In this document: piece by piece, positions 16,352-24,777 of the stretch | Layout of the letters: every line of letters begins with the position of its first letter | Position numbering within the stretch: position 1 is the stretch's first letter | Origin: GWB2-37-7 sp942492835 | GTDB lineage: Bacteria > Bacillota > Clostridia > Lutisporales > Lutisporaceae | Reading direction: 5' to 3' | Length of the DNA: 64,000 nucleotides | Assembly (NCBI GenBank): GCA_942492835.1 | Contig: OW818645.1 | Location: 1,674,001-1,738,000 of the forward strand | Program-made: the position numbers and the translations under genes | The notes under the pieces: model-generated | The model's input: the letters and a program-made list of their open reading frames with translations, nothing else | Databases searched by the model: none | Told to the model about the DNA's origin: nothing

Positions 16352-16380
16352 AGTATTACCTCCCATTATTTAATTTAAAT

Positions 16381-16421
16381 AAAAAAACTCCACGGAAATC
16401 ACAGCTGTGACTCCGTAGAGT
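16381..16421 (-). terminator. Attenuator-like terminator in the GNAT leader
   Basis: Minus strand ACTCTACGGA...TCCGTGGAGT stem, with an inner CACAGCTGTG palindrome, followed by seven T. It lies upstream of the GNAT ribosome-binding site, inside the leader rather than after a gene. Confidence 0.8.
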
Positions 16422-16514
16422 ATTCTACGTGTAGGATAGTCCCTGTACCGCTCGTAAACACTAGGTACACTCACTAGTTCCAAATATTATATCATGGGTT
16501 ATTAATATTGTAAA
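16422..16514 (-). promoter_or_regulatory. Promoter and structured 5' leader of the GNAT gene (candidate riboswitch)
   Basis: TTTACA (16509-16514), 17-base spacer, TATAAT (16486-16491) on the minus strand. About 60 transcribed bases follow that can form short stems (CTAGTG... with GTACC/GGTAC) before the terminator hairpin. A promoter, a structured segment and then a terminator ahead of a single gene is the layout of an attenuated leader. I do not recognise the aptamer class. Confidence 0.55.
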
Positions 16515-16519
16515 TCCCT

Positions 16520-16985
16520 TAACTCCATTATTATTATAATTATGTAAATAATCTCTGTACATTATATGTATTTCCATATACTAGTTTAAATAACTATTAA
16601 AAGGTATAAATATATCAGGTACCTCTTTCAACCATTTAAACTTATCATGGCTAATATTATTATACATAAAACAATCAGATCCATATCATCACCCCATAAT
16701 ATCCTTATACTAATAATATATACTATAAGTATGCTCTAAATGTTTCAGTATAGTTACAATTATTTTACATTAGTATTAATTTATGATAATTATACACAGT
16801 TTTTCGATAGACTATATTTTTTCAAATAATAACTATAGCCTGAATATAACAATAACCAAATTTTTATTACATCATATAATGTACCAGGAAGAGATAATCA
16901 CTATCATATATAAACACTTGCCACATATTAAAGTAATAAGAGGACTTCACCTGATATTACATAATTTATATATAGGCTGGTGTAA
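16520..16985. other. AT-rich intergenic region
   Basis: Very AT-rich spacer between the GNAT promoter and the next plus-strand gene. A reading frame extends back through it from the small gene at 16990 but it lacks a ribosome-binding site and plausible composition, so I leave it non-coding. Confidence 0.5.
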
Positions 16986-16989
16986 ATAT

Positions 16990-17262
16990 ATGAGTATACA
17001 GATTTATCAAAACACTCACTTTAAGGTGTATAAGTCTGAAGATGGTTTTATTATACACAATACAGACAAAGGGTTTCATGATGGTCATACTCACGTACAG
17101 AAATATGATACATGTATGGTTATTATCAAGCTCCTTGTTACTAAGAAGCCTCCCAAAAGCAAAAGCAAGCACTTTCTCGAGAGTCTTCTTAGACTATGTG
17201 ATGACGAAACATACAAACAGCAAATCCAGCAGATGCTGTACAAAATTGATACTGCCTTATAA
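16990..17262 (+). CDS. Small conserved-looking hypothetical protein
   Basis: About 90 residues, cytoplasmic, with no membrane helix or signal. It reads MSIQIYQNTHFKVYKSEDG, NTDKGFHDGHTHVQKYDTCM, then a basic stretch KKPPKSKSKHFLESLLRL and a C-terminal helix. It resembles short clostridial proteins with the GFxDGHTH-like turn and a Lys-rich helix, of unknown role. The open frame extends 69 codons upstream but that part looks non-coding. ATG at 16990 has only a weak AGGCTGG upstream, so the start is uncertain. A strong terminator follows directly, which supports a real gene. Confidence 0.6.
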   Translation: MSIQIYQNTHFKVYKSEDGFIIHNTDKGFHDGHTHVQKYDTCMVIIKLLVTKKPPKSKSKHFLESLLRLCDDETYKQQIQQMLYKIDTAL

Positions 17263-17280
17263 CTATCTTTTATATACAGA

Positions 17281-17332
17281 AAAATATTACAGAGTATGCG
17301 GATTATGATCTGCTAACTCTGTAATATTTTTT
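17281..17332 (+). terminator. Terminator after the small gene
   Basis: AAATATTACAGAGT / ACTCTGTAATATTT inverted repeat with a 20-base loop, followed by a T-run. Confidence 0.85.
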
Positions 17333-17394
17333 CAAAAGGGTTTAAGGAATATTTGTAGAATTTATAATTTAAAACAGTGAGGGGGTTCAAAATA

Positions 17395-18855
17395 ATGGAA
17401 TGGTTAAATACTGCGAACTTCAATATTGAAGAAGCTACAATAAAACAGATGGCTGCTGCTATGAAAGAGGGAACTCTTAGTTCAAAAACCTTAGTACTTT
17501 TATATCTAAACAGAATAGCAGAGCTTGATAAAAATGGTCCAAAACTAAATTCTGTAATAGAAATAAATCCAGATGCCATACATATAGCAGAAGCACTTGA
17601 TAGAGAAAGAGAATTGACAGGAGCTAGAAGCATACTTCATGGTATACCTGTAATGATAAAGGATAACATCAATACCAAGGACAAGATGCATACTAGTGCA
17701 GGCTCTCTAGCTTTAGCTGAGAATTATGCATCCTATGATGCTTTTGTAGTAGAAAAGTTAAAAGAAGCTGGTGCCATAATACTTGCTAAAACAAACCTTA
17801 CTGAGTTTGCAAACTTTATGACAGATAATATGGCAAATGGATACAGCTCTAGAGGTGGACAAACTCTTAACCCTTATGGATTAGGTAAGTTTGATACCGG
17901 TGGCTCTAGTGCAGGTTCAAGTGTTGCAGTAGCTGCCAATCTTTGTGCTGTTTCTGTAGGTACAGAAACCTCAGGCTCAATAATAAGCCCAGCTTGCAGC
18001 AATTCTATAGTAGGCATAAAGCCTACATTGGGAATGATAAGCAGAACTGGCATTATCCCATTAGCTCACAGTCAGGACACCGCCGGACCTATTGCGCGCA
18101 CAGTAGAAGATGCTGCAATTCTGTTAGGTTTCATGCTTGGAATTGATCCATCTGATCCTGTCACTTTCATAAGTAAAGAGAAAACTGTTTCTGATTATAC
18201 ACAGTATCTTGACAAGAATGGCTTAAAAGGTAAACGTATTGGTATCCCTCAATATGTCTACAAGGAACTGGAAGAAAATGAAAAGGAAATGATTCAGTAC
18301 TGCATAGATGAAATAAAACAGCTGGGAGCAGAGGTTATAGAGGATAAGAATATCGATGTATATGACAGCATACACAACTATGACGTATTGACTTATGAGT
18401 TTAAGTCAGATATGAATGCTTATTTAAGCTCTCTTGGAGAGAACACAAAGGTAAAAACCTTAAAGGATATAATAGATTTCAATAATGATCACCCTGAAGA
18501 GACTCTAAAATATGGTCAAACCATATTGATAGCCTGTGAAAAAACAAGTGGTACATTGACGGAGCCTGAGTATATACAGGCAAAGCTGCAAGACCTTCGC
18601 CTGTCACAGACAGAGGGGATAGATAAATATATGCAGGAGAATAACCTAGATGCAATGTTGTTCCCCAGCACAGCTGGAGTCAGCATAGCAGCAAAGGCTG
18701 GCTATCCCTCAGTTGCAGTACCTGCAGGTTATTGTCAGGATGGCACTCCATTTGGAATAACCTTCTCAGCAGAAGCTTTTAGTGAGGCAAAGCTTATTAA
18801 GCTAGCATATGCTTACGAACAAGCGGTCAACAAGAGGGTAGCCCCAAAACTTTAG
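17395..18855 (+). CDS. Amidase signature family hydrolase
   Basis: A 486-residue amidase of the GatA/peptide-amidase superfamily. The Ser-cisSer-Lys triad is visible: Lys in IPVMIKDNINTK, the Gly/Ser-rich GGSSAGSSVAVAAN with the cis-Ser, and the nucleophile in GTETSGSIISPA. No gatB or gatC is adjacent, so it is not the tRNA-dependent amidotransferase subunit; it more probably releases ammonia from a small amide or peptide amide. There is no signal peptide. ATG at 17395 follows GAGGGGG; an upstream GTG at 17377 overlaps that site. It is a single-gene unit ending in a bidirectional terminator. Confidence 0.92.
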   Translation: MEWLNTANFNIEEATIKQMAAAMKEGTLSSKTLVLLYLNRIAELDKNGPKLNSVIEINPDAIHIAEALDRERELTGARSILHGIPVMIKDNINTKDKMHTSAGSLALAENYASYDAFVVEKLKEAGAIILAKTNLTEFANFMTDNMANGYSSRGGQTLNPYGLGKFDTGGSSAGSSVAVAANLCAVSVGTETSGSIISPACSNSIVGIKPTLGMISRTGIIPLAHSQDTAGPIARTVEDAAILLGFMLGIDPSDPVTFISKEKTVSDYTQYLDKNGLKGKRIGIPQYVYKELEENEKEMIQYCIDEIKQLGAEVIEDKNIDVYDSIHNYDVLTYEFKSDMNAYLSSLGENTKVKTLKDIIDFNNDHPEETLKYGQTILIACEKTSGTLTEPEYIQAKLQDLRLSQTEGIDKYMQENNLDAMLFPSTAGVSIAAKAGYPSVAVPAGYCQDGTPFGITFSAEAFSEAKLIKLAYAYEQAVNKRVAPKL

Positions 18856-18980
18856 TATAGTTCATAAAATATATGGAACCATTTTAAGGCATGTACATAG
18901 AATGGAAGTGGGAAGAGAGGTACAACCTCCATAAAATACAAAAGATCCCCCTACCATTTATTCACTTATATTAACTCCCA

Positions 18981-19022
18981 AAAAAAGACTCTAATTATGG
19001 AATCCCATGATTAGAGTCTTTT
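18981..19022. terminator. Bidirectional terminator
   Basis: AAAGACTCTAAT / ATTAGAGTCTTT inverted repeat with A- and T-runs on its flanks, between the convergent amidase and SEC-C genes. Confidence 0.88.
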
Positions 19023-19035
19023 ACATCCTAAAAAA

Positions 19036-19536
19036 CTAGTTTGCTCCGCAGCACTTCTTATATTTCTTTCCACTGCCACAAGAACATGGATCATTTCTTC
19101 CAGGCACTTTTTCTTTTATCACAGTTCCTGAAAGTCTTTGTTCTTTTGTTATCTCTTTTCTTCTATCATCTGTAAGAAGAGTATCCCACTGTGGAAGAGT
19201 ATATAACCAGTCTGCTTTTGCTGCATGCATGTTATAATAAAGCTTCTCTAAGTCTATCTTAAAGCTGATGCTGCTATCCTCTTCAAGTTCCTCTAGCTTC
19301 AATGGCTCCTGTAGACTGTCATTTATGCCATCTAGGAAACCTATAAAGGTTAATGATTCTGTGTTAAACTTCTCTGCCAGCTCCTTAATAGTTCCTTCTG
19401 TTGTCTGCTCAGCGTCTGTCAGAAGCATATCATATATTGATTCCTCAATTTTAAAATAGTTTTCCCAAAACGCTTTACGATTCTGCTCATCTTCCTCTTT
19501 ATACGCTGTATTTCTCCATGTTTCAAAAAGATTCAT
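19036..19536 (-). CDS. SEC-C motif protein
   Basis: A 166-residue acidic cytoplasmic protein ending in a SEC-C zinc-binding motif: GRNDPCSCGSGKKYKKCCG, with CxC and CC ligands, the same module as at the C-terminus of SecA. The N-terminal ~140 residues (LFETWRNTAYKEEDEQNRKA, then IKELAEKFNTE) are helical and not a known enzyme. Free-standing SEC-C proteins often bind ribosomes or SecA-related partners, but no function can be assigned here. ATG at 19536 follows GGAGG by six bases. Confidence 0.85.
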   Translation of the reverse strand: MNLFETWRNTAYKEEDEQNRKAFWENYFKIEESIYDMLLTDAEQTTEGTIKELAEKFNTESLTFIGFLDGINDSLQEPLKLEELEEDSSISFKIDLEKLYYNMHAAKADWLYTLPQWDTLLTDDRRKEITKEQRLSGTVIKEKVPGRNDPCSCGSGKKYKKCCGAN

Positions 19537-19647
19537 TGTAATCCTCCATATTATCAAAATATCGGTTTTATTATATAATATAATCTACAAACTTTCAATT
19601 ATTTTACCAAATTTTTCTTAAACAATGCACTTACCATTATCTTTGTA

Positions 19648-20439
19648 TCATAATAGTCTTGCTATCCAGACTATTATGTAAGCTGCTGGTACAAGTGCTG
19701 CAAAAGACAACACTGTCCCAATCATCTTCGTAACTACCATTCCAGCTACGCAGTTATTGAAATCCGTTTCGCTGCATTTGCCATCCAACACATCATCAGT
19801 CATTATTGACAGATAGGGATCTATAAACACCGCCATAACTATAACTGCAAAGCCGTTTATTACCGAAGACAAGGTAAGGCAAGTCGCCCTCAGCTCAGGC
19901 TCAACGCTTCCAGCAAATATTGGTGATAATGCACCTACAGTAATCAAGGTAACAGAAAAAATATTAAAAATCATAATCTTTACAGGCAGTCTTCTTAGGT
20001 TAAAAACCGAAAGTGTAGATCTAGTAGGAATTTTTATACTTTCTTTGATGTATTTTACGCCAGACTTTGAGAAGCTGTGCAGCACCAGCTTTGATACTGA
20101 TCGATTTACAGAAAAAGTACCTACAGCCTTGCTAAATATCCTTTGAAATGTAGGTATAAGTATTGCACCTACAATTGTCGCAGCTGTAGCAGTAAAAATT
20201 ATCATTTCAAATATGGGCATTAACTGAGCTGGATTTGGATTCTTCTCCACATATTTAGTCAGTATGGGTACCTGAAGCGTATTTGCTGTACGTGAAACTA
20301 GCGACAGTATATTAAACAAAGCAAATGAAACTGCAACTCTTCCTGTTCTTACGCCTACTATCCTAGTAGCATAGGCAAGCGTTCCTATAAGCGTTATAAC
20401 AAAGTTAAGAATCAACACTATAACAATCTGTATTTCCAT
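19648..20439 (-). CDS. amj: Lipid II flippase Amj
   Basis: A 263-residue multi-pass membrane protein of the Amj (YdaH, DUF2837) family, the alternative lipid II flippase that can replace MurJ in B. subtilis. Family features are the N-terminal helix with LIGTLAYATRIVGVRTGRVA, then NILSLVSRTANTLQVPIL, and the C-terminal GMVVTKMIGTVLSFAALVP. About six to seven hydrophobic helices. It flips undecaprenyl-linked peptidoglycan precursor across the membrane. ATG at 20439 follows GAGGGGAAG. Whether MurJ is also encoded cannot be seen here. Confidence 0.92.
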   Translation of the reverse strand: MEIQIVIVLILNFVITLIGTLAYATRIVGVRTGRVAVSFALFNILSLVSRTANTLQVPILTKYVEKNPNPAQLMPIFEMIIFTATAATIVGAILIPTFQRIFSKAVGTFSVNRSVSKLVLHSFSKSGVKYIKESIKIPTRSTLSVFNLRRLPVKIMIFNIFSVTLITVGALSPIFAGSVEPELRATCLTLSSVINGFAVIVMAVFIDPYLSIMTDDVLDGKCSETDFNNCVAGMVVTKMIGTVLSFAALVPAAYIIVWIARLL

Positions 20440-20645
20440 TAAAGTCTTCCCCTCATCAATTATATAGCTATTTTATCATATACATAGTAATCAATATACA
20501 ATATCTATATTAATTATTACAAAACACTTATTTAGTCTGGTATTGTGCCTGATTTCTTATAGACTATATCATAATTATAGTTTTTTCATAATAGCTATAT
20601 TTCACTAAGGCTTATAGGTTTATTATACATTAAACTACAATAAAC

Positions 20646-20689
20646 AGCACCACTAAACGCTCCTTATAATAAGTAGCTTATGTGGTGCT
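20646..20689 (-). terminator. Probable terminator after the ATPase gene
   Basis: AGCACCAC / GTGGTGCT inverted repeat with a long 28-base loop that can pair further, followed on the minus strand by GTTTATT. Moderate quality. Confidence 0.5.
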
Positions 20690-20703
20690 AAATTTAAGAT
20701 ATA

Positions 20704-21789
20704 TTATAAATATCTTTTTATTCTTTCTATTATATGTTTCCTAAACTCAGTAACTGCTGCAAAGTCCATTTGTGGAATATAGCTCTTCTCCATATCATCA
20801 TGCTTTTTCTTAGCCATATTAATTCTGTTATAGGCTTCATTAAGCAGCATTTCCTTCATTTCTTTATCCTTACTTATCAATTCTTCCCTTACTCTTAGCT
20901 TTTCTGGAATAATTGCTTCATCCAAATCGACTATTCTAAAGGCTCTGTCCTTAAGCTTGCTATTTACTGTAAATGCTATCCCCAGCTTCTCAATAATCAC
21001 TGTCTGTATTCTATCAGGGTTTAATGGCTGGTGATACAGCTCCACCTCATAGCCCCTTTGCAGATATTCCTTAGCCAGCACATTCATTATCTCACTAATA
21101 CCCTTTGCATGAATTCCTTCAAAGAAATAACATTTATACGTATCATTTATTATTGTATCTATATAGTCCATCAATCCATCAGGAGTTATTGCACTATCAA
21201 ACAAATGTCTCTCTTTACCCGCATTGCCTGTGCTTTCAAGATTACCAGTCAACTCTGCTTTAAGGTTCAAAAGCAGCTTGTTAAACTTAACATTATCAAC
21301 CGCTTCCTCCACGGCTATCTCTATATCGTCCTGCATTTCCTTTGCAGACATCAGATAGTGATATGAGCTGTTGAAAAAGCCTTTGATATCTTTGTTGAGA
21401 TTGATTATTGTATCTCTCTCTATCTCAAAGCCAGCTTCATTCCAAAAGTGACCAAAATTAAGTATTTCGTCAACTGCACCTGGGTTTTTTGGGTCTACTA
21501 TGTGCGGTGCTGTTCCGTCTAACAGTGCCACCCTAGCCTGTTTAATTACCACTCCGTCCAATGAATCGTTGTCCGATGAGCAGTGGTGTAGCTCTACATC
21601 ATAGCCTAATTCTACAAACTCTCTTGCTATAGCCTTCATGAAGCTGCTCTTCCCTACACCAGGACCGCCTTTTATACAAAATATTCTATTTGCTTCATCA
21701 TTTTGTATAATATAGTCATAAAATGAGTAGAAGCCCTTATAGGTATTGCCTCCTGGAAAAACTTCCTTAACTTTTCCTTGCTTTGCCAT
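20704..21789 (-). CDS. P-loop ATPase of the PRK06851 type
   Basis: A 361-residue cytoplasmic protein with a Walker A, IKGGPGVGKSSFMKAIA, at about residues 39-55, and a second half that repeats the layout (YKCYFFEGIHAKGISEIMNV) without a full P-loop. The pattern matches a clostridial/Bacillus family of conserved ATPases of unknown function that is commonly seen in spore formers. HHCSSDNDSLDGVVI follows the P-loop strand. ATG at 21789 follows GGAGGG. The gene stands alone; no substrate or partner is suggested by the context. Confidence 0.75.
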   Translation of the reverse strand: MAKQGKVKEVFPGGNTYKGFYSFYDYIIQNDEANRIFCIKGGPGVGKSSFMKAIAREFVELGYDVELHHCSSDNDSLDGVVIKQARVALLDGTAPHIVDPKNPGAVDEILNFGHFWNEAGFEIERDTIINLNKDIKGFFNSSYHYLMSAKEMQDDIEIAVEEAVDNVKFNKLLLNLKAELTGNLESTGNAGKERHLFDSAITPDGLMDYIDTIINDTYKCYFFEGIHAKGISEIMNVLAKEYLQRGYEVELYHQPLNPDRIQTVIIEKLGIAFTVNSKLKDRAFRIVDLDEAIIPEKLRVREELISKDKEMKEMLLNEAYNRINMAKKKHDDMEKSYIPQMDFAAVTEFRKHIIERIKRYL

Positions 21790-21936
21790 AAATAACCCTC
21801 CATATAAAATTCATATTCATATCATACTATGAAGGCATTGTAATCGAATTGCATGTTTCATAAGAAATTGTGTCTTAAATATTTATCTCTCCAGCTTTTT
21901 CTAAAAAAATTAGACAATCTCGACTTAATCTAGTTT

Positions 21937-21943
21937 TGTCGAA
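21937..21943 (+). promoter_or_regulatory. Possible Spo0A box
   Basis: Perfect TGTCGAA heptamer in the long region upstream of abrB. It is 330 bases before the putative abrB promoter, so its relevance is uncertain. Confidence 0.35.
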
Positions 21944-21949
21944 TAATAT

Positions 21950-22270
21950 ACTTTCTACTACAACAAAATATAACCACATAATTCCATTTCTATTTTAGTA
22001 ATAAGTAACCTAATAAAATACATCATCTCCCTTTTTTGAGTTGATAAATGATTTTTCTTATATATTTATTTCTTTAGTATATTTGTATGAACTCAGTATC
22101 TTCAAAACTTTCCACCATCCAAAATAGCTGTATATCCTTTAATATCAACCTCTGTAAAGGCTTGCATAAGATAGAATTTTATGACCCTTTTTCACCCATG
22201 TACTGCCATATGTTACCTTTTTAGCGTGCAATAGTATGTTAAAACATTAACAAAGATTTTTTTATTTATA
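21950..22270. other. Long upstream region of abrB, no gene
   Basis: AT-rich non-coding stretch between the divergently transcribed ATPase and abrB. No open frame or strong hairpin was seen. Confidence 0.5.
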
Positions 22271-22273
22271 GTA

Positions 22274-22302
22274 TTGACTTTTATTGGTAGTTCTGTTAAC
22301 AT
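22274..22302 (+). promoter_or_regulatory. Putative abrB promoter
   Basis: TTGACT (22274-22279), 17-base spacer, TAACAT (22297-22302). Good -35, weaker -10, about 50 bases upstream of the abrB start. Confidence 0.55.
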
Positions 22303-22317
22303 TAAGTTGTAGATAAT

Positions 22318-22324
22318 TGTCGAA
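22318..22324 (+). promoter_or_regulatory. Putative Spo0A box in abrB
   Basis: TGTCGAA, the 0A-box consensus, about 10-20 bases downstream of the expected abrB transcription start. In B. subtilis Spo0A~P represses abrB through boxes just downstream of the start, so the position fits. Confidence 0.55.
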
Positions 22325-22352
22325 TTATGTTGTTTTGTGAAAGGGGTATTAT

Positions 22353-22592
22353 ATGAAATCAACAGGAATTGTAAGAAAAGTGGATGAACTAGGCAGGGTA
22401 GTTATACCAATAGAGCTAAGGAGGACATTAACCATTGAAGAAAAAGACTCCTTAGAAATCTATGTAGATGGAGAACATATTATCCTAAAGAAGTACGAGC
22501 CAGCTTGTATATTCTGCGGTGATGCTAGAGATGTTAAACCTTATAAGGGAAAAAACATTTGTCCAGCTTGCATGGATGAACTAAAGAGGTAA
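22353..22592 (+). CDS. abrB: AbrB family transition-state regulator
   Basis: A 79-residue DNA-binding regulator. Residues 1-50 form the swapped-hairpin AbrB domain (STGIVRKVDELGRVVIPIEL with RRTLTIEEKDSLEIYVDG). The C-terminal part carries two CxxC pairs (CIFC and CPAC), a zinc-knuckle-like variation typical of clostridial AbrB proteins and different from the B. subtilis C-terminal multimerisation domain. It is likely to repress post-exponential and sporulation genes during growth. ATG follows AAAGGGG. Putative Spo0A boxes lie upstream. In Bacillus abrB is beside rsmI, as here, but transcribed toward metS. Confidence 0.95.
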   Translation: MKSTGIVRKVDELGRVVIPIELRRTLTIEEKDSLEIYVDGEHIILKKYEPACIFCGDARDVKPYKGKNICPACMDELKR

Positions 22593-22593
22593 T

Positions 22594-22625
22594 ATAAAAG
22601 GTTAGGATTTTTCCTAACCTTTTAT
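22594..22625. terminator. Bidirectional terminator after abrB
   Basis: AAAAGGTTAGGA / TCCTAACCTTTT inverted repeat, 4-base loop, between abrB and the convergent DUF1858 gene. Confidence 0.93.
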
Positions 22626-22628
22626 ATT

Positions 22629-22823
22629 TTATTCAATTACCTTTAATAAATCTACAAGTATTTGATCTGCGTTAAAACCATGAACTAATGAAGCTTGTTC
22701 AAGTGATTCACCTGTAGCTCCAGGACAACTCAAGCAATGCATTCCATAGCTTCTAAATACATCAGCTGTTTGTGGAAAAGCTCTTAATATCTGAGCTATA
22801 GTCATATCCTTTGTTATTGACAT
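22629..22823 (-). CDS. DUF1858 domain protein
   Basis: A 64-residue cytoplasmic protein of the DUF1858 family: MSITKDMTIAQILRAFPQTA followed by MHCLSCPGATGESLEQAS. The conserved Cys pair in HCLSCPGA suggests a redox or metal-related role; related domains occur in hybrid-cluster and ScdA/Ric-type iron-sulfur repair proteins. Function is otherwise unknown. ATG at 22823 follows AAAGGAGG by seven bases; an upstream codon in the same frame overlaps that site and was ignored. It is the last gene of the ricT-trmN6-rsmI strand run. Confidence 0.85.
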   Translation of the reverse strand: MSITKDMTIAQILRAFPQTADVFRSYGMHCLSCPGATGESLEQASLVHGFNADQILVDLLKVIE

Positions 22824-22863
22824 TCTTAGTCCTCCTTTCATTAAACAAGAACAGGTATTATAG

Positions 22864-23706
22864 TTATATGTTGCAGCTTACTGCATATACTTCCTTTTTA
22901 GGAAGGTTTCTATCTTCTGCAACCTTTTTAATTGCTTCTTTCTTATCCATTCCCTGCTCAATGTACATTAAAATATGTTGCTTCACGCTAATATTATCCC
23001 ATTTTTTCGTCTCTTTATCAATCAAATCTTTTATGGCAATTCCTTCTAAAATAATGACGAATTCACCTTTTATGTCCCGTTGCTGTAAAACAGCAGAAAT
23101 TTCACTTAAGTTTCCCCTTATAGTCTCTTCAAATTTTTTTGTCAATTCCCTCGAAACCGAAGCTTTCCTATCTCCTAGATACTGCTGAAGTTCCTTAAGT
23201 GTATCTTTAATTCTATGCGGCGACTCATAGATTATTATAGTTCTCGTTTCATTACTCAATTGCTCTAGTTTTTCTTTCTTTTCCTTTTTATTAGAAGATA
23301 AAAATCCTTCAAAGCAAAAGCTTCTTGTAGAAATACCTGAGACTATAAGTGCAGTTAGTGAAGCTGATGCGCCCGGAATAGGCACTATCTCGATTTTGTG
23401 TTCAATGCATAGCCGTACCAAGTCCTCACCTGGATCAGATATTGCAGGCATCCCAGCATCGGATATCAAGGCTATACTCTTGCCCTCCAGCATAACATTT
23501 ACAAGTTCCTTACCCTTTTCATACTTATTATGCTCATGGTAGCTTACCATTGGCTTTTTTATTTCAAAATGGTTCAGTATCTTGATACTCTGCCTAGTAT
23601 CTTCAGCAGCTACAAGGTCAACCTCTTTAAGTATCCTAATACAGCGAAGAGTAATATCCTCCAAGTTGCCAATAGGAGTAGCACATAAATACAAGGTTCC
23701 TGCCAT
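22864..23706 (-). CDS. rsmI: 16S rRNA (cytidine1402-2'-O)-methyltransferase
   Basis: A 280-residue SAM-dependent methyltransferase of the tetrapyrrole-methylase fold that modifies C1402 in the decoding centre. Motifs are GTLYLCATPIGNLEDITLRC at the N-terminus, AAEDTRQ, SYHEHN, LISDAGMPAISDPGEDLV and VPIPGASA. The longest frame begins at 23763 but the ATG at 23706, seven bases after GGAGG, gives the canonical start. It begins one base after the trmN6 stop codon, so it is translationally coupled. B. subtilis yabB-yazA-yabC has the same order. Confidence 0.96.
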   Translation of the reverse strand: MAGTLYLCATPIGNLEDITLRCIRILKEVDLVAAEDTRQSIKILNHFEIKKPMVSYHEHNKYEKGKELVNVMLEGKSIALISDAGMPAISDPGEDLVRLCIEHKIEIVPIPGASASLTALIVSGISTRSFCFEGFLSSNKKEKKEKLEQLSNETRTIIIYESPHRIKDTLKELQQYLGDRKASVSRELTKKFEETIRGNLSEISAVLQQRDIKGEFVIILEGIAIKDLIDKETKKWDNISVKQHILMYIEQGMDKKEAIKKVAEDRNLPKKEVYAVSCNI

Positions 23707-23707
23707 G

Positions 23708-24445
23708 CTATTTCCTCCCGTATATTCTGTTAATTTCTTCTGTATATTGCCCTTTGTCATCATATATATACAGTGGTTCCATGAACCTAAGCTCAGGTTT
23801 GCCGCCCCTTACCCCTTCTATCAGCATAAGATGTGGTCTTTTACCTACATTAGAATGTACAAACCTTATCCTTTTGGGCTCTATTCCTAAAACTCTCATT
23901 TCATAAATTATATCTACAAGTCTATCTGCTCTGTGTACCATAAAAAACTTGCCCCCGGACTTTAGAAGCTCCTTTGTAGATTTTAATACATCCTGTAATG
24001 TGCAGGCTATCTCAAATCTTGATATAGCTTTATTCTCTGTTGGATTATTAATTCCACATTCCTTTTTCACATAGGGAGGATTTGTTATAATACAGTCATA
24101 TTTTGCCTTCCCTAAAACCATCGGTGCCTCTTTTAAGTCCATATTTAAAATGCTTATGCTTTGCTCCAGCTTATTGTACTGCACATTACGCCTAGCCATA
24201 TCTGCCATATCTGGTTGTATCTCCAAAGCTATAATGCTTTTGGGTCGTTTCTTTGCATGAAGTAATATTGGTATTACACCAGTTCCAGTTCCCATTTCCA
24301 ATACATTATCAACCATCTTAATCTCTGCAAAATCTGCGAGAAGCACTGCATCCACTCCAAATTTGAAGGAGTCATTTTTTTGTATTAGCATATAGCCATT
24401 TTGCAAATCGTCTAAGCTTTCATCTTCTCTTATCAAATCGTCCAT
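23708..24445 (-). CDS. trmN6: tRNA1(Val) N6-adenine methyltransferase-like protein (YabB/TrmN6)
   Basis: About 245 residues, class I SAM methyltransferase. The SAM loop is EMGTGTGVIPILL (motif I), IALEIQPDMADMA follows, and the target-base motif is CIITNPPYVKKE (NPPY, typical of N6-adenine enzymes). It is orthologous by position to B. subtilis yabB, here between ricT and rsmI. E. coli TrmN6 methylates A37 of tRNA1-Val; the Firmicute substrate is inferred. ATG at 24445 is six bases after GAGGT; an in-frame GTG at 24451 overlaps that site. Confidence 0.88.
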   Translation of the reverse strand: MDDLIREDESLDDLQNGYMLIQKNDSFKFGVDAVLLADFAEIKMVDNVLEMGTGTGVIPILLHAKKRPKSIIALEIQPDMADMARRNVQYNKLEQSISILNMDLKEAPMVLGKAKYDCIITNPPYVKKECGINNPTENKAISRFEIACTLQDVLKSTKELLKSGGKFFMVHRADRLVDIIYEMRVLGIEPKRIRFVHSNVGKRPHLMLIEGVRGGKPELRFMEPLYIYDDKGQYTEEINRIYGRK

Positions 24446-24483
24446 GTTCACACCTCAAAATGTTATACATTTCCTACCGTTAT

Positions 24484-24511
24484 AAAAAAAAGACCTCAAT
24501 GGTCTTTTTTT
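24484..24511 (-). terminator. Terminator after the ferredoxin gene
   Basis: AAAGACC / GGTCTTT short stem with 5-base loop, flanked by A8 and T7 runs. Confidence 0.8.
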
Positions 24512-24519
24512 GTACTAAA

Positions 24520-24690
24520 TTAATCTTGTACTGGAGCATCAACTGGACAAACATTTGCGCAAGCTCCACATTCTATACAAACTTCAGAATCAATAACGTA
24601 TTTATCATCGCCTTGACTAATGCAGCTTACTGGACATTCTGATTCGCAAGCTCCACAGCTTATGCAGCCTTCTGTAATTTTATAAGCCAT
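24520..24690 (-). CDS. 2[4Fe-4S] ferredoxin
   Basis: A 56-residue clostridial-type ferredoxin. Two CxxCxxCxxxC clusters are complete: CISCGACESECP and CIECGACANVCP. It carries low-potential electrons, for example from the pyruvate:ferredoxin oxidoreductases encoded at the right end of the window, to hydrogenase, Rnf or similar acceptors. ATG at 24690 follows AGGAGG; the frame's upstream extension (24729) has no site. It is inserted between ricT and trmN6, where Bacillus has yabA. Confidence 0.97.
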   Translation of the reverse strand: MAYKITEGCISCGACESECPVSCISQGDDKYVIDSEVCIECGACANVCPVDAPVQD

Positions 24691-24777
24691 ATGTACACCT
24701 CCTAATTGAATATAGATACATTTTAACATTAAAAAACAATATTGAAAACCCTATTTATATATATTGTTTTTGTAAAT

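Noticed and set aside
16422..16514. T-box, SAM-I or guanidine-I identity for the GNAT leader
   Set aside because: No GGTGGNACCGCG element, SAM core or AAAGCCCGGGAGA segment is present.
16783..16989. N-terminal extension of the small gene at 16990
   Set aside because: The open frame is AT-driven, rich in Ile/Asn/Tyr, with no ribosome site; the domain-like part begins at 16990.
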